The position numbers were made by a program, and so were the translations under genes. From the NCBI RefSeq assembly GCF_900089455.2, contig NZ_LT907988.1:2728001-2792000 (forward strand): 64,000 bases of DNA, read 5' to 3'. This stretch comes from Orrella dioscoreae. GTDB taxonomy: Bacteria > Pseudomonadota > Gammaproteobacteria > Burkholderiales > Burkholderiaceae_B. The stretch's first letter is position 1, and each line of letters starts with the position of its first letter. Positions 1-7,652 of the stretch are shown here, piece after piece. Under the pieces are notes generated by a model. The model did no database searches and was not told the origin of the DNA. It worked only from the letters and a program-made list of their open reading frames with translations.

Positions 1-1087
1 TCACGATGCCGTCCGTGCATTGCAGGATGGTGAAATCCACGCCGGCCTGCCGCGGGTCGGCCAGACGCATGAACTGCGAATACAGGGCGACAAAGCCGAA
101 CGACATGACACCGGAAGAGGCCATCAGCGCCACCGATACGATCACCTGCAAGGGGGCGTCCATGCCCAGGGCGATGGCCGCGAGGCATGCCAGCAGGACC
201 GCCTGCGCCAGCAAGGAGATCGCCAGCACCTTGGCGGGTCCCAGGTAGCGCACGCACGCCCCGCCCGATACGGCCCCGCTCAATCCCAGCACCACGCTGC
301 CCGCCCCGTTCAAGACGCCGATCATGGACAGGCTGAACCCCTGGTCGACCAGGAACGGGCCCAGCATGGCCAGTCCCCACTTCTGTGCGGCGACAAACAG
401 GGCCGTCGCCACGATCGCGTCCCGCATCTCGGGACGGGCAAACGCGGCCAAGAGCATCGGACGATGGCTGCGGGTCCCCACCGCGTTCCCCCGCCCCAGC
501 CCCAGGGAGAACGGCAAGCCCAGCACGAGCACCAGTGCCGCCATGGCGAAGCAGGCCGAGCGCCAGCCAAGCTGCGCCACCAGCACCAGAAAGAGGCCGG
601 CACCGATGGCGGAGCCGAGGTAGGAACTGCCGACCTGCGCAGCATTGCCCCAGCCGTGATGGCGGCGCGGCAGGTGCTCGACGGCGTAGCCGTCGCAGGC
701 GATATCGGTGGTTGCCGCCACGAATGCCACAAATGACAGGCAGGCCACCTGGGAGAGCAGGCTTTCCCCCAGCAGGCCCGCGATGGCCAGGCCCAGCGCG
801 CACAACGCGTTGCCGACGAGCACGACGAGGTTGGAGCGGTCCCCGCCGACGGCCGGCAGCCGGAACCGGTCCACCGCAGGGGCCCACAGGAATTTGAGAG
901 ACCAGGGCAGGACCGTGATGTACAACAGGCCGATGCGCTCCAGCGATGCGCCCGCATCGCGCAGCACCGCCGGCAAGCCGATGATGGTCAGCCCGGCGAT
1001 GACACTTTGCCCGACATAGACGCCTGCGATCGCCATGATGATGGCGGCCGACGACGGCGCGCCAACGGGCGCACGCATGCCGGCCAT
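1..1087 (-). CDS. MFS transporter, RhtX/AmpG-like (C-terminus cut off by window edge)
   Basis: This frame was read by hand from the minus strand; 362 codons are visible and no stop is reached before base 1. The protein begins MAGMRAPVGAPSSAAIIMAI and has repeated hydrophobic membrane segments. Two signatures fit the siderophore/muropeptide permease branch of the major facilitator superfamily: VLPWSLKFLWAPAVDRF near residue 55 and AGVDFTILQCTDG near the cut end. It would be an inner-membrane importer. The ATG overlaps the TGA of the upstream LysR gene in the string TGATG, so the two are very likely translationally coupled. Substrate is unknown. Only the last few tens of residues should be missing. 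Confidence 0.82.
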   Translation of the reverse strand, partial: MAGMRAPVGAPSSAAIIMAIAGVYVGQSVIAGLTIIGLPAVLRDAGASLERIGLLYITVLPWSLKFLWAPAVDRFRLPAVGGDRSNLVVLVGNALCALGLAIAGLLGESLLSQVACLSFVAFVAATTDIACDGYAVEHLPRRHHGWGNAAQVGSSYLGSAIGAGLFLVLVAQLGWRSACFAMAALVLVLGLPFSLGLGRGNAVGTRSHRPMLLAAFARPEMRDAIVATALFVAAQKWGLAMLGPFLVDQGFSLSMIGVLNGAGSVVLGLSGAVSGGACVRYLGPAKVLAISLLAQAVLLACLAAIALGMDAPLQVIVSVALMASSGVMSFGFVALYSQFMRLADPRQAGVDFTILQCTDGIV

Positions 1088-1980
1088 CAGCGCGTCAGCC
1101 CTGACGCCAGCAAGGCCGTGCCCGCCATCTCGGCGATGTCCTCGAACACCTTGGTGTCTCCCATCACGGGGAACGAGGCATAGATGGGCAAGGGCGGCAC
1201 CGGCCGCGTCACCGCGAGCAGATCGATGGTGCCGTCGTCCAGCTCACGCTGCACGATGGCGCGCGGCAGGATCGCGATTGCAATGCCCGAGACCACCATC
1301 TGCAGGGTCACCGCCAAGGAGTTGCAGGTGTTGATGTTCGGCGGCGATACCCGCGAACTGGCGAACCAGCCCATGGTGAGCGCATGCAGCGACGACGGCG
1401 CGGGCACGCTCAGGATGGGCAGGCGCGCCAGGTCCGCGGGACTGTGGGGCTCGCGCTGCTTCAGCTTGCCCTTGGCGCTGACCCAGCACATGTCGGAGTC
1501 GCCCAGCAACACGTCGCGCACTTGCGGGTGTTCGCTGGGGTTGGTCAGGATGGCGAAGTCCAGCCCGCCTGCCGTGATGCGGCTGCGCAGCATCGATCCG
1601 ACATCCACCGTGAGTTCGACGTTCAGTTCGGGATACCGCTCGCCCAGCGTCGCCAGGAACGCGCCCAGCCCGGCCAGCGCCGCGGACTCGTTCGAGCCGA
1701 TGCGCAGCAGGCCGCGCAAGGGCATGGCGTCATCCGCCAGGATGTTGTCGGCCAGGTCCAGCAGTGTCTCGGCCTTCTTCAGGAAAGCCAGGCCCCTGGG
1801 GGTCAGCTCGGTTCCCTGCGCGTGACGCTCGAACAGCTTGTAGCCGACCGTGGATTCCAACTCATGGATACGCGCCGATACCGTCGGCTGCGCCAGGTGC
1901 TGCTGGCGGGACGCGGCATGCAGGCTCTTGAGCCGGGCGACCCAGTAGAACGTCTCGATCTGACTAAGGGAAAGCTTCAT
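1087..1980 (-). CDS. LysR-family transcriptional regulator
   Basis: 297 residues, normal LTTR length. The N-terminal winged helix-turn-helix occupies about residues 3-62 (SQIETFYWVARLKSLHAASR, then AQPTVSARIHELE). The rest is a periplasmic-binding-protein-like effector domain. It diverges from the isomerase/TRAP operon that starts at 2150 and is coupled to the MFS gene at 1087, so the likely role is control of both in response to the transported acid. The 169-bp divergent region contains a short dyad TTCATTGAA at 2024-2032, but no clean LysR box was seen. Its N-terminus resembles that of the LysR gene at 27712, which also sits beside an RraA gene. Confidence 0.9.
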   Translation of the reverse strand: MKLSLSQIETFYWVARLKSLHAASRQQHLAQPTVSARIHELESTVGYKLFERHAQGTELTPRGLAFLKKAETLLDLADNILADDAMPLRGLLRIGSNESAALAGLGAFLATLGERYPELNVELTVDVGSMLRSRITAGGLDFAILTNPSEHPQVRDVLLGDSDMCWVSAKGKLKQREPHSPADLARLPILSVPAPSSLHALTMGWFASSRVSPPNINTCNSLAVTLQMVVSGIAIAILPRAIVQRELDDGTIDLLAVTRPVPPLPIYASFPVMGDTKVFEDIAEMAGTALLASGLTR

Positions 1981-2149
1981 GATAGAAATTGGCGCTGCGC
2001 GGCTCCGAAATTTCGATTACCAGTTCATTGAAGCATGGATATAGCATTGCCCATACAAATCGCATGAAGCGATGAAAGTGCCTCAAGCACGCCGGCGAGG
2101 GTTCCCGCGAACCTGGATCAGGCGGCTGGCACGCTCAAGAGGGAAAAAA

Positions 2150-2881
2150 ATGATTCCAAAGCGGATCGGCATATTGATCCCTTCGACCAACACATCGGTC
2201 GAGGCGGATTTCAAGTGGGTGACCTCGAAAGCGGTCACCGCGCACAGCGAACGGCTCGCCATCCCCGATGGCGCGATGACGCCGGCATTCCTGGACCAGA
2301 TGAACCAGGACCTGGCCGCCAAGGTGGCGTCGGTGGCCTCGGCCAGCATGGATCTCATCGCGTACGCCTGCACCTCGGGCAGCTTCTATCGCGGCCCGGC
2401 CTGGGACGAGCAAGTCCACGCGCTGGTGCAGCGCACCGCCCACCTGCCCTGTGTCACCACCAGCACCGCCGTCATGGACGCCTTCCAGGCGCTGGACATC
2501 CAGCGCATCAGCGTCATCACCCCTTATCCCCAGTGGACCAACGACAAGCTCGCCGCGTACTACGGCCAGCAGGGCATGGATGTGCTGGGCGTGCACGGCG
2601 ACGTCCGCGCGGCAGCGCAGGGCCATCGCGCCATCAATGACCAGGATCCCGACGAGATCATCCAGTTCGCGCTGGACCATTTCGACCGGGATGCCCAGGC
2701 GCTCTTCTGCTCCTGCACGGCCTGGCGCGCCGCCGAGTGCGTGACCGCGCTCGAAGCCGCGCTCGGCGTGCCGGTGATCACCTCCAACCAGGCCACGATC
2801 TGGGCGGCGCTGCGGCAGCTGGACATGCTGCACGCGGCGCAGCCCCTGGGGCGCCTGTTCACCCGCAGCGCAGTCTGTTGA
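2150..2881 (+). CDS. Asp/Glu racemase superfamily protein (maleate isomerase / arylmalonate decarboxylase type)
   Basis: 243 residues from the ATG at 2150, which follows AAGAGGGA. An in-frame ATG at 2072 would add 26 basic residues and is less likely. The two catalytic cysteines of the superfamily are present: Cys74 in YACTSGS and Cys189 in FCSCTAW. The TSNQATIW block near residue 211 is typical of maleate cis-trans isomerases and arylmalonate decarboxylases. Family members isomerise, racemise or decarboxylate small dicarboxylates through a cysteine pair in the cytoplasm. It is the first gene of an operon that includes a TRAP importer, so a C4-C5 dicarboxylate or amino-acid derivative is a reasonable substrate class. 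The exact reaction cannot be assigned. Confidence 0.85.
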   Translation: MIPKRIGILIPSTNTSVEADFKWVTSKAVTAHSERLAIPDGAMTPAFLDQMNQDLAAKVASVASASMDLIAYACTSGSFYRGPAWDEQVHALVQRTAHLPCVTTSTAVMDAFQALDIQRISVITPYPQWTNDKLAAYYGQQGMDVLGVHGDVRAAAQGHRAINDQDPDEIIQFALDHFDRDAQALFCSCTAWRAAECVTALEAALGVPVITSNQATIWAALRQLDMLHAAQPLGRLFTRSAVC

Positions 2882-3000
2882 CACCGGCGGCGCCCTGCCC
2901 GCGCCGTCTCCCTTTCCCCTGACCTGCATGCCTTGCAGTGCGTCCGTCTTGGCGCTCGGCAGGCTACGTCCAACCCCGTTACGAGAGCGCAACACGAGTC

Positions 3001-3849
3001 ATGGCCAACATCGCCCCCACCCTCACCCTGCCCGACTGGGCCGCCACCCCGGCAGGCGTGCGTGCCCAGGCGCGCCAGGGCCTGCTCACCGGCAACACCA
3101 GCGGCATGGCGCCCGGCTACGGCCAAGGCAACCTGGTGATCCTGCCCAAGGCCTGGGCGGAAGACTTCTATGGCTATTGCCAGGCCAATCCCACGCCCTG
3201 CCCCCTGATCGGCATGACCGAGCCGGGCAGCCCGCTGGTGCCGATGCTGGGCGATGACGTCGACCTGCGCACCGACCTGCCGCGTTACCGCATCTGGCGC
3301 GATGGCGTGCTCGTCGAGGAATGCACCGACATCTCGGCGCACTGGCAGGACGACTTCGTGGGCTTCGTGCTGGGCTGCTCGCTGTCCTTCGAATACGCCC
3401 TGGAGCAGGCCGGCCTGCGCGTGCGGCACGTCGACGAAGGCAAGATCGTGCCGATGTTCCGCAGCGCGATCCAGACCCGCCCCGTCGGCGCGTTCCACGG
3501 CCCCATGGTCGTCTCGATGCGCCCCTACACGCCGGACGAGGCGCGCATCGCCTATGAGGTTTGCGGCCGCCTGCCCGGCGCGCATGGCGCGCCGGTGCAC
3601 ATGGGCGATCCCGCCGCCATCGGCATCGCGGACGTGACCCGCCCCGACGAGGGCGAGCCCACCGAGATTCTTCCCGGCGAAGTGCCCGTTTTCTGGGGCT
3701 GCGGCGTCACGCCGCAGGCCGCGGCCATTCTTGCCAAGCCGCCCCTCTGCATCACCCACGCCCCCGGGCACATGCTCATCGGCGATGTGCGGGCCGAAGA
3801 CCTCGCCCTGCTCGGAGCCACCTCCATTCCCGCCGCGCCACACACGTGA
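3001..3849 (+). CDS. DUF1445 / YcsI-family putative hydro-lyase (D-glutamate cyclase family)
   Basis: 282 residues from the ATG at 3001. A GTG at 2938 would extend it by 21 residues with no better ribosome site. Recognised by the family blocks GNTSGMAPGYGQGNLVILP, RYRIWRDG, FVLGCSLSFEYAL, CITHAPGHMLIGD and the intervening PVFWGCGVTPQAA. The family is annotated as hydro-lyase; the eukaryotic homologue is a D-glutamate cyclase acting on 5-oxo-D-proline and D-glutamate. Position between an Asp/Glu-racemase-type enzyme and a TRAP transporter fits metabolism of a glutamate-like or hydroxy-acid compound. That role is inference. Confidence 0.85.
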   Translation: MANIAPTLTLPDWAATPAGVRAQARQGLLTGNTSGMAPGYGQGNLVILPKAWAEDFYGYCQANPTPCPLIGMTEPGSPLVPMLGDDVDLRTDLPRYRIWRDGVLVEECTDISAHWQDDFVGFVLGCSLSFEYALEQAGLRVRHVDEGKIVPMFRSAIQTRPVGAFHGPMVVSMRPYTPDEARIAYEVCGRLPGAHGAPVHMGDPAAIGIADVTRPDEGEPTEILPGEVPVFWGCGVTPQAAAILAKPPLCITHAPGHMLIGDVRAEDLALLGATSIPAAPHT

Positions 3850-3874
3850 ACCGATTTTCTCCTGGAGCTAGACC

Positions 3875-4993
3875 ATGAAGAAGACGTACAAGAAACTGTT
3901 GCCCACCGCCCTCGTGCTGGCAGCCATGCTGGGCATCGCGCCCGCCCACGCCCAGGGCGACACCAAGGCGGAACTGATCGCCATGGCCAAGGAAATGAAG
4001 CCCTTCTCGATGCGGGTGCTCGGCCCCCCCGTCGGCACCGCCGAGTGGGTCTTCGTCGTGCAGCCCTTCTGGACCCAGGCCGTCAAGGAGATCAGCGACG
4101 GCAAGGTGACGGCCACGCTCAACAGCGTCACCGACATCAGCGCGCAGCCGCAGGACGCGCTGCAACTCGTGTCGCAGGGTACCTTCGACATGACCAACAT
4201 GGTCGCCAACTACGGCTCGGGCGACGTCCCGACGCTGGACGGCTTCGACCTGGCGGGCGCCGCCACCTCGACCGAGCAGATCAAGAAGGTGCTGGCAGCC
4301 TATGAGCCCGCCGCCGACGCCGCCCTGAAGAAGCGCTATCGCCTGGAACTGCTGGGCGCCGGCATGTCGGGCGCGCAGACCTTCTTCTGCAAGGGCAACA
4401 TCAACACCATCGACGACTTCCGCGGCAAGAAGATCCGCGTCAGTTCCAGCACCCTGGCCGAACTGGTCAAGGGCCTGGGCGCCGCGCCCGTCACCATGGC
4501 CTTCGGTGAACTCGTCCCCGCCCTGCAGCGCGGCGTGATCGACTGCGTGATCACCGGCAGCATGTCGGGCAACACGGCCAAGCTCTATGAAGTGGCCGAC
4601 ACGCTGTACTTCCTGATCGCCGGATGGGCACCCACCGTCCAGGTCGCCAACGCCCGCAGCCTGTCCCGCCTGGACGAGAAGCAACGCGCCTGGCTGGACA
4701 AGGCCATGACCTATTACTACCGCGAGGTCAGCGACACCATCCAGACCAGCAACGTCAACCAGGGCGTGTGGTGCAACACCGCCGACACGCGCTGCACGAT
4801 GGTTGGCCAGAGCGGCGTCACCCAGGGCAAGATGAAGCTGGTCGAGCCCAGCCAGCAAGACCTGGCCAAGGTGCGCGAGGTGGTCGAGAAATTCGTGCTG
4901 CCCGCCTACGGCCGTACCTGCGGCGCCGACTGCACGCGCTCGTGGAACGAGACCGCCGGCAAGGCGATCGATATGCAGATCTCCACCCAGTAA
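3875..4993 (+). CDS. TRAP transporter solute-binding protein (DctP family)
   Basis: 372 residues with a clear signal peptide (MKKTYKKLLP start, hydrophobic core, cleavage after AHA near residue 26). The mature part follows the DctP fold: VGTAEWVF near the N-terminus, FRGKKIRVSSSTLAEL near residue 185 and ALQRGVIDCVITG near residue 215, the region that carries the ligand-binding arginine in the family. It would capture the substrate in the periplasm and deliver it to DctQM encoded next. The mature protein holds several cysteines (FFCKGN, IDCV, VWCNTADTRC, RTCGADC), unusual for DctP proteins and suggestive of disulfides. Confidence 0.93.
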   Translation: MKKTYKKLLPTALVLAAMLGIAPAHAQGDTKAELIAMAKEMKPFSMRVLGPPVGTAEWVFVVQPFWTQAVKEISDGKVTATLNSVTDISAQPQDALQLVSQGTFDMTNMVANYGSGDVPTLDGFDLAGAATSTEQIKKVLAAYEPAADAALKKRYRLELLGAGMSGAQTFFCKGNINTIDDFRGKKIRVSSSTLAELVKGLGAAPVTMAFGELVPALQRGVIDCVITGSMSGNTAKLYEVADTLYFLIAGWAPTVQVANARSLSRLDEKQRAWLDKAMTYYYREVSDTIQTSNVNQGVWCNTADTRCTMVGQSGVTQGKMKLVEPSQQDLAKVREVVEKFVLPAYGRTCGADCTRSWNETAGKAIDMQISTQ

Positions 4994-5004
4994 TCATCAC
5001 GGAC

Positions 5005-5043
5005 GTCCGCGGGCCCGGCGGCTTGCCGGCCTCGCGGATGGAC
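5005..5043 (+). other. Intercistronic stem-loop after the TRAP binding-protein gene
   Basis: GTCCGCG near 5005 can pair with CGCGGATGGAC ending at 5043, and the interior GGCC/GGCC arms extend the stem. It lies between dctP and dctQ, 12 bp after the stop. No T-run follows, so it is not a terminator. Hairpins in this position commonly protect the binding-protein mRNA from 3' decay and so raise its level over the permeases. Confidence 0.45.
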
Positions 5044-5053
5044 AGGAGTTGCC

Positions 5054-5614
5054 ATGTCATTCCTAACGAACACGAGACTCAGGCTTGCCCGCATCTCCCG
5101 CGCAAGCGCCCTGGCGGGCCTGTACCTCATGCTTTTCACCGCGCTGGGCGTCAGCGCGGACGTGCTGGTGCGCAAGCTCTTCGGCATTGCATTCGTCGGC
5201 ACCGACGAGCTGGGCGGCTACGCCATGGCGCTCGCGACGAGCTGGGCCTTGTCCTACGCCTTCCTCGAAGGCGCGCACATCCGCGTCAACGTCATCCACA
5301 TGACGCTGCGCCCGGCCGCAAAAGCCTGGCTCGACGTGCTCGCCGCCTGCGTCACCGCCCTCATCATCGGCGTGCTGGCCTGGCAGGTCTGGATCGTCGC
5401 GTTCGAGTCCTGGGAATTCGACGCCGTCTCGAACACCCCCCTGCGCCTGCCCCTGTGGATTCCGCAATTCCTCTTCCTGGGCGGCATCGTGCTGTTCCTG
5501 CTGTCCGCCGTGGTCGTCTTCCTGGAAAGCCTGGGCCTGGCCGCGCGCGGGCGTTATGAAGCGGCCTCGGCACTGGCCGAGGAGCAGAACCAAGTCGAGG
5601 AGTACACGTCATGA
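5054..5614 (+). CDS. TRAP transporter small permease (DctQ)
   Basis: 186 residues with four hydrophobic segments (about 20-40, 60-80, 95-118, 135-160). The DctQ hallmark is present: an early VSADVLVRKLFG motif followed by DELGGYAMALATSWALSYAF. It would pair with the large permease in the inner membrane. The ATG follows AGGAGTTGCC. The stop overlaps the start of dctM in ATGATGA-type fashion (5611-5614), so synthesis is coupled. Confidence 0.93.
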   Translation: MSFLTNTRLRLARISRASALAGLYLMLFTALGVSADVLVRKLFGIAFVGTDELGGYAMALATSWALSYAFLEGAHIRVNVIHMTLRPAAKAWLDVLAACVTALIIGVLAWQVWIVAFESWEFDAVSNTPLRLPLWIPQFLFLGGIVLFLLSAVVVFLESLGLAARGRYEAASALAEEQNQVEEYTS

Positions 5615-6885
5615 TGATCGGCCTGGCTTTCGCCATCGGGGCATTCATCCTCTTCTTCGCCGGATTGCCCATCTTTTCCGTGATAGGCCTCGGCGCCCTG
5701 GCCGTCGGCCTGATCTCGCCCGTGCCCATCGTCGACGCATTGGGCATGACGGCCTGGGGCCACTCGCAGAACTACGTGCTGATCTCGATCCCGCTCTTCA
5801 TCCTGCTGGGCGAGATCTTCGTGCGCAGCGGCATCGCCGGCGAGATGTACGACGCCGTCGCGCCCTGGCTCAACCGGGTGCCCGGGCGGCTCATGCAGAC
5901 CAACGTGGTCACCAGCACCATCTTTGCCGCCACCTCGGGCTCGAGCCTGGCCACGTCGGCGACGATTGGCGCCATCGCCATCCCGCAGATCAAGCGCCAC
6001 GGCTATAACGAGCGCATCTTCCTGGGCTCGATCGCAGCTGGCGGCACGCTGGGCATCCTGATTCCGCCGTCGATCAACATGATCGTCTACGGCAGCATCA
6101 CCAACACGTCCATTCCCGAGCTCTACATGGCAGGCATCGTGCCCGGCCTGATCCTGATGGCACTCTTCATGCTCGTGACCTGCGTCCTGTGCATGTTGCG
6201 GCCGGACTGGGACGGCAAGGTCATCGAGACAGACTGGCAGATGCGCCTGCGCACCCTGCCCAGGCTGCTGCCGCCGCTGGCCCTGTTCATCGTCGTGGTC
6301 GGCTCGATCTATGCGGGCATCGCCACGCCCACGGAGGCCGCCGCCCTGGGCGTGCTGGCCACCCTGGTGCTGGCCCTGTTCAAGCGCCGCATGTCGCTGT
6401 CGATCCTGCACAGCGCGCTGTTCGCCACGGCCAAGACCAACGCCATCCTGATCATCATCATCGTCTTCGCGGCGCTGCTGAATTTCGCCCTGGGCCTGAT
6501 CGGCTTCTCGCGCGTGCTGGACGGCTTCATCACGAACCTGGACCTGGGCAAGTACGAACTCATCCTGATCGTGGTGCTGATCTACCTGGTGCTGGGCTGC
6601 TTCCTGGAAGGCCTGTCCCTCACCGTGCTGACCGTGCCCGTGCTGGCCCCCATCATGGCCAAGGCCGGCTTCGATCCGGTGTGGTTCGGCATCATGGTCA
6701 TCCTGGTGACCGAGGCCGGCCTGATCACCCCGCCTGTCGGCATGAACTGCTACGTCGTCCAGGCGGCGCGCGGACGCGGCTCCCTGGTCGATGTGTTCGT
6801 GGGCGTATCCCCCTATCTCATCGCGCTGTTCGTGCTGGTCGGCATCATCATCGCCTGGCCTGGCGTGGTGCTCTGGTACCGATAG
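5611..6885 (+). CDS. TRAP transporter large permease (DctM)
   Basis: 424 residues, standard DctM length, about 12 hydrophobic segments. Family blocks are visible: PLFILLGEIFVRSGI, TSGSSLATSATIG, AAGGTLGILIPPSINMIVYG and the late EAGLITPPVGMNCYV. It forms the sodium-driven transport channel with the DctQ protein, taking substrate from the DctP receptor. It overlaps dctQ by 4 bp. A strong hairpin follows before the next gene. Confidence 0.95.
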   Translation: MMIGLAFAIGAFILFFAGLPIFSVIGLGALAVGLISPVPIVDALGMTAWGHSQNYVLISIPLFILLGEIFVRSGIAGEMYDAVAPWLNRVPGRLMQTNVVTSTIFAATSGSSLATSATIGAIAIPQIKRHGYNERIFLGSIAAGGTLGILIPPSINMIVYGSITNTSIPELYMAGIVPGLILMALFMLVTCVLCMLRPDWDGKVIETDWQMRLRTLPRLLPPLALFIVVVGSIYAGIATPTEAAALGVLATLVLALFKRRMSLSILHSALFATAKTNAILIIIIVFAALLNFALGLIGFSRVLDGFITNLDLGKYELILIVVLIYLVLGCFLEGLSLTVLTVPVLAPIMAKAGFDPVWFGIMVILVTEAGLITPPVGMNCYVVQAARGRGSLVDVFVGVSPYLIALFVLVGIIIAWPGVVLWYR

Positions 6886-6902
6886 ACAATCCCCCATCCC
6901 TC

Positions 6903-6929
6903 CACGGTGCGCCCGCGCGGCGCACCGTG
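6903..6929 (+). other. Perfect 11-bp stem-loop between dctM and the RraA gene
   Basis: CACGGTGCGCC (6903-6913) and GGCGCACCGTG (6919-6929) are exact inverted copies around a 5-base CGCGC loop. No T-run follows. It may mark an mRNA processing or stability boundary inside the operon, or reduce read-through into the RraA and amidase genes. Confidence 0.5.
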
Positions 6930-6955
6930 ACGCTTTCGCTGAACAGGAGAACGCC

Positions 6956-7636
6956 ATGTACGTCCTGAACGACCTCCCGCCCGCCATCGACCGCGACCTG
7001 CTGGACCTGCTGGTGCAGGCCGAACCCGCCGTGATCGGCCACTTCCGCTACACCGGCTTCATGACGCCCGCCATCAAGGCGGTGATGCCCGACCGCCGCA
7101 TCGCCGGCACCGCCGTCACGCTGCGCGCCCCCGGCATGGACGGCGCGATGGTGCACTACGCCATCGGCCAGGCCCGGCCCGGCGACGTGCTGGTCATCGA
7201 CCGCTGCGGCGACGAAGCCATCGCCTCGCTGGGCGGCGCGGTGGCCTATGCCGCGCGCGCGGCAGGCGTGGCAGGCATCGTGGTCGATGGATTGATCACC
7301 GACCTGAGCGAACTGCGCCAGTACGGCGTGCCCGTGTGGTCGCGCGGCACCTCCGCCGTCACCGTGAAGACGCTGGGCCTGGGCGGGGAGTTCTGCGTCC
7401 CGGTCACCTGCGGCGGCGTGGCCGTCGCGCCTGGCGACGCCATCCTGGCCGACGAGAACGGCATCCTGGTGCTGCCGCCCTCGGACATCAGGGAATCCGC
7501 CGAACGCGCGCTGCAGATGATGCGCGACGAGAAGAAGACGCTGGCCCGCATCGACGCCGGCGAGAAATATCCCGACATCCTGGGCTCGACGCAGGTCATC
7601 CTGGATGCCATCCAGAAACAGCAAGCCGCGCGCTGA
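6956..7636 (+). CDS. RraA / HMG-aldolase superfamily protein with altered Arg-Asp motif
   Basis: 226 residues from the ATG at 6956 behind AGGAGA. The fold is that of the RraA/4-hydroxy-4-methyl-2-oxoglutarate aldolase family: TAVTLRAPGMDG, PGDVLVIDRCGDEAIASLGG, GVAGIVVDGLITD, then GGVAVAPGDAILADENG. In active aldolases the metal site uses a consecutive Arg-Asp; here that position reads Thr-Asp (LITDLSE), so the catalytic arginine is missing although Asp and a downstream Glu remain. It may have another activity, such as decarboxylase, or be non-catalytic. The gene lies between the TRAP permease and the amidase and is co-oriented with both. Confidence 0.85.
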   Translation: MYVLNDLPPAIDRDLLDLLVQAEPAVIGHFRYTGFMTPAIKAVMPDRRIAGTAVTLRAPGMDGAMVHYAIGQARPGDVLVIDRCGDEAIASLGGAVAYAARAAGVAGIVVDGLITDLSELRQYGVPVWSRGTSAVTVKTLGLGGEFCVPVTCGGVAVAPGDAILADENGILVLPPSDIRESAERALQMMRDEKKTLARIDAGEKYPDILGSTQVILDAIQKQQAAR

Positions 7637-7652
7637 GAAGGATGACGCCGCC

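Noticed and set aside
2024-2032. TTCATTGAA dyad as operator of the first LysR
   Set aside because: Too short and common to call; kept only as a remark under the LysR gene.
5554-6987. 477-codon minus-strand frame opposite dctM
   Set aside because: His/Asp/Gln-rich antisense artefact of a confidently assigned TRAP permease.
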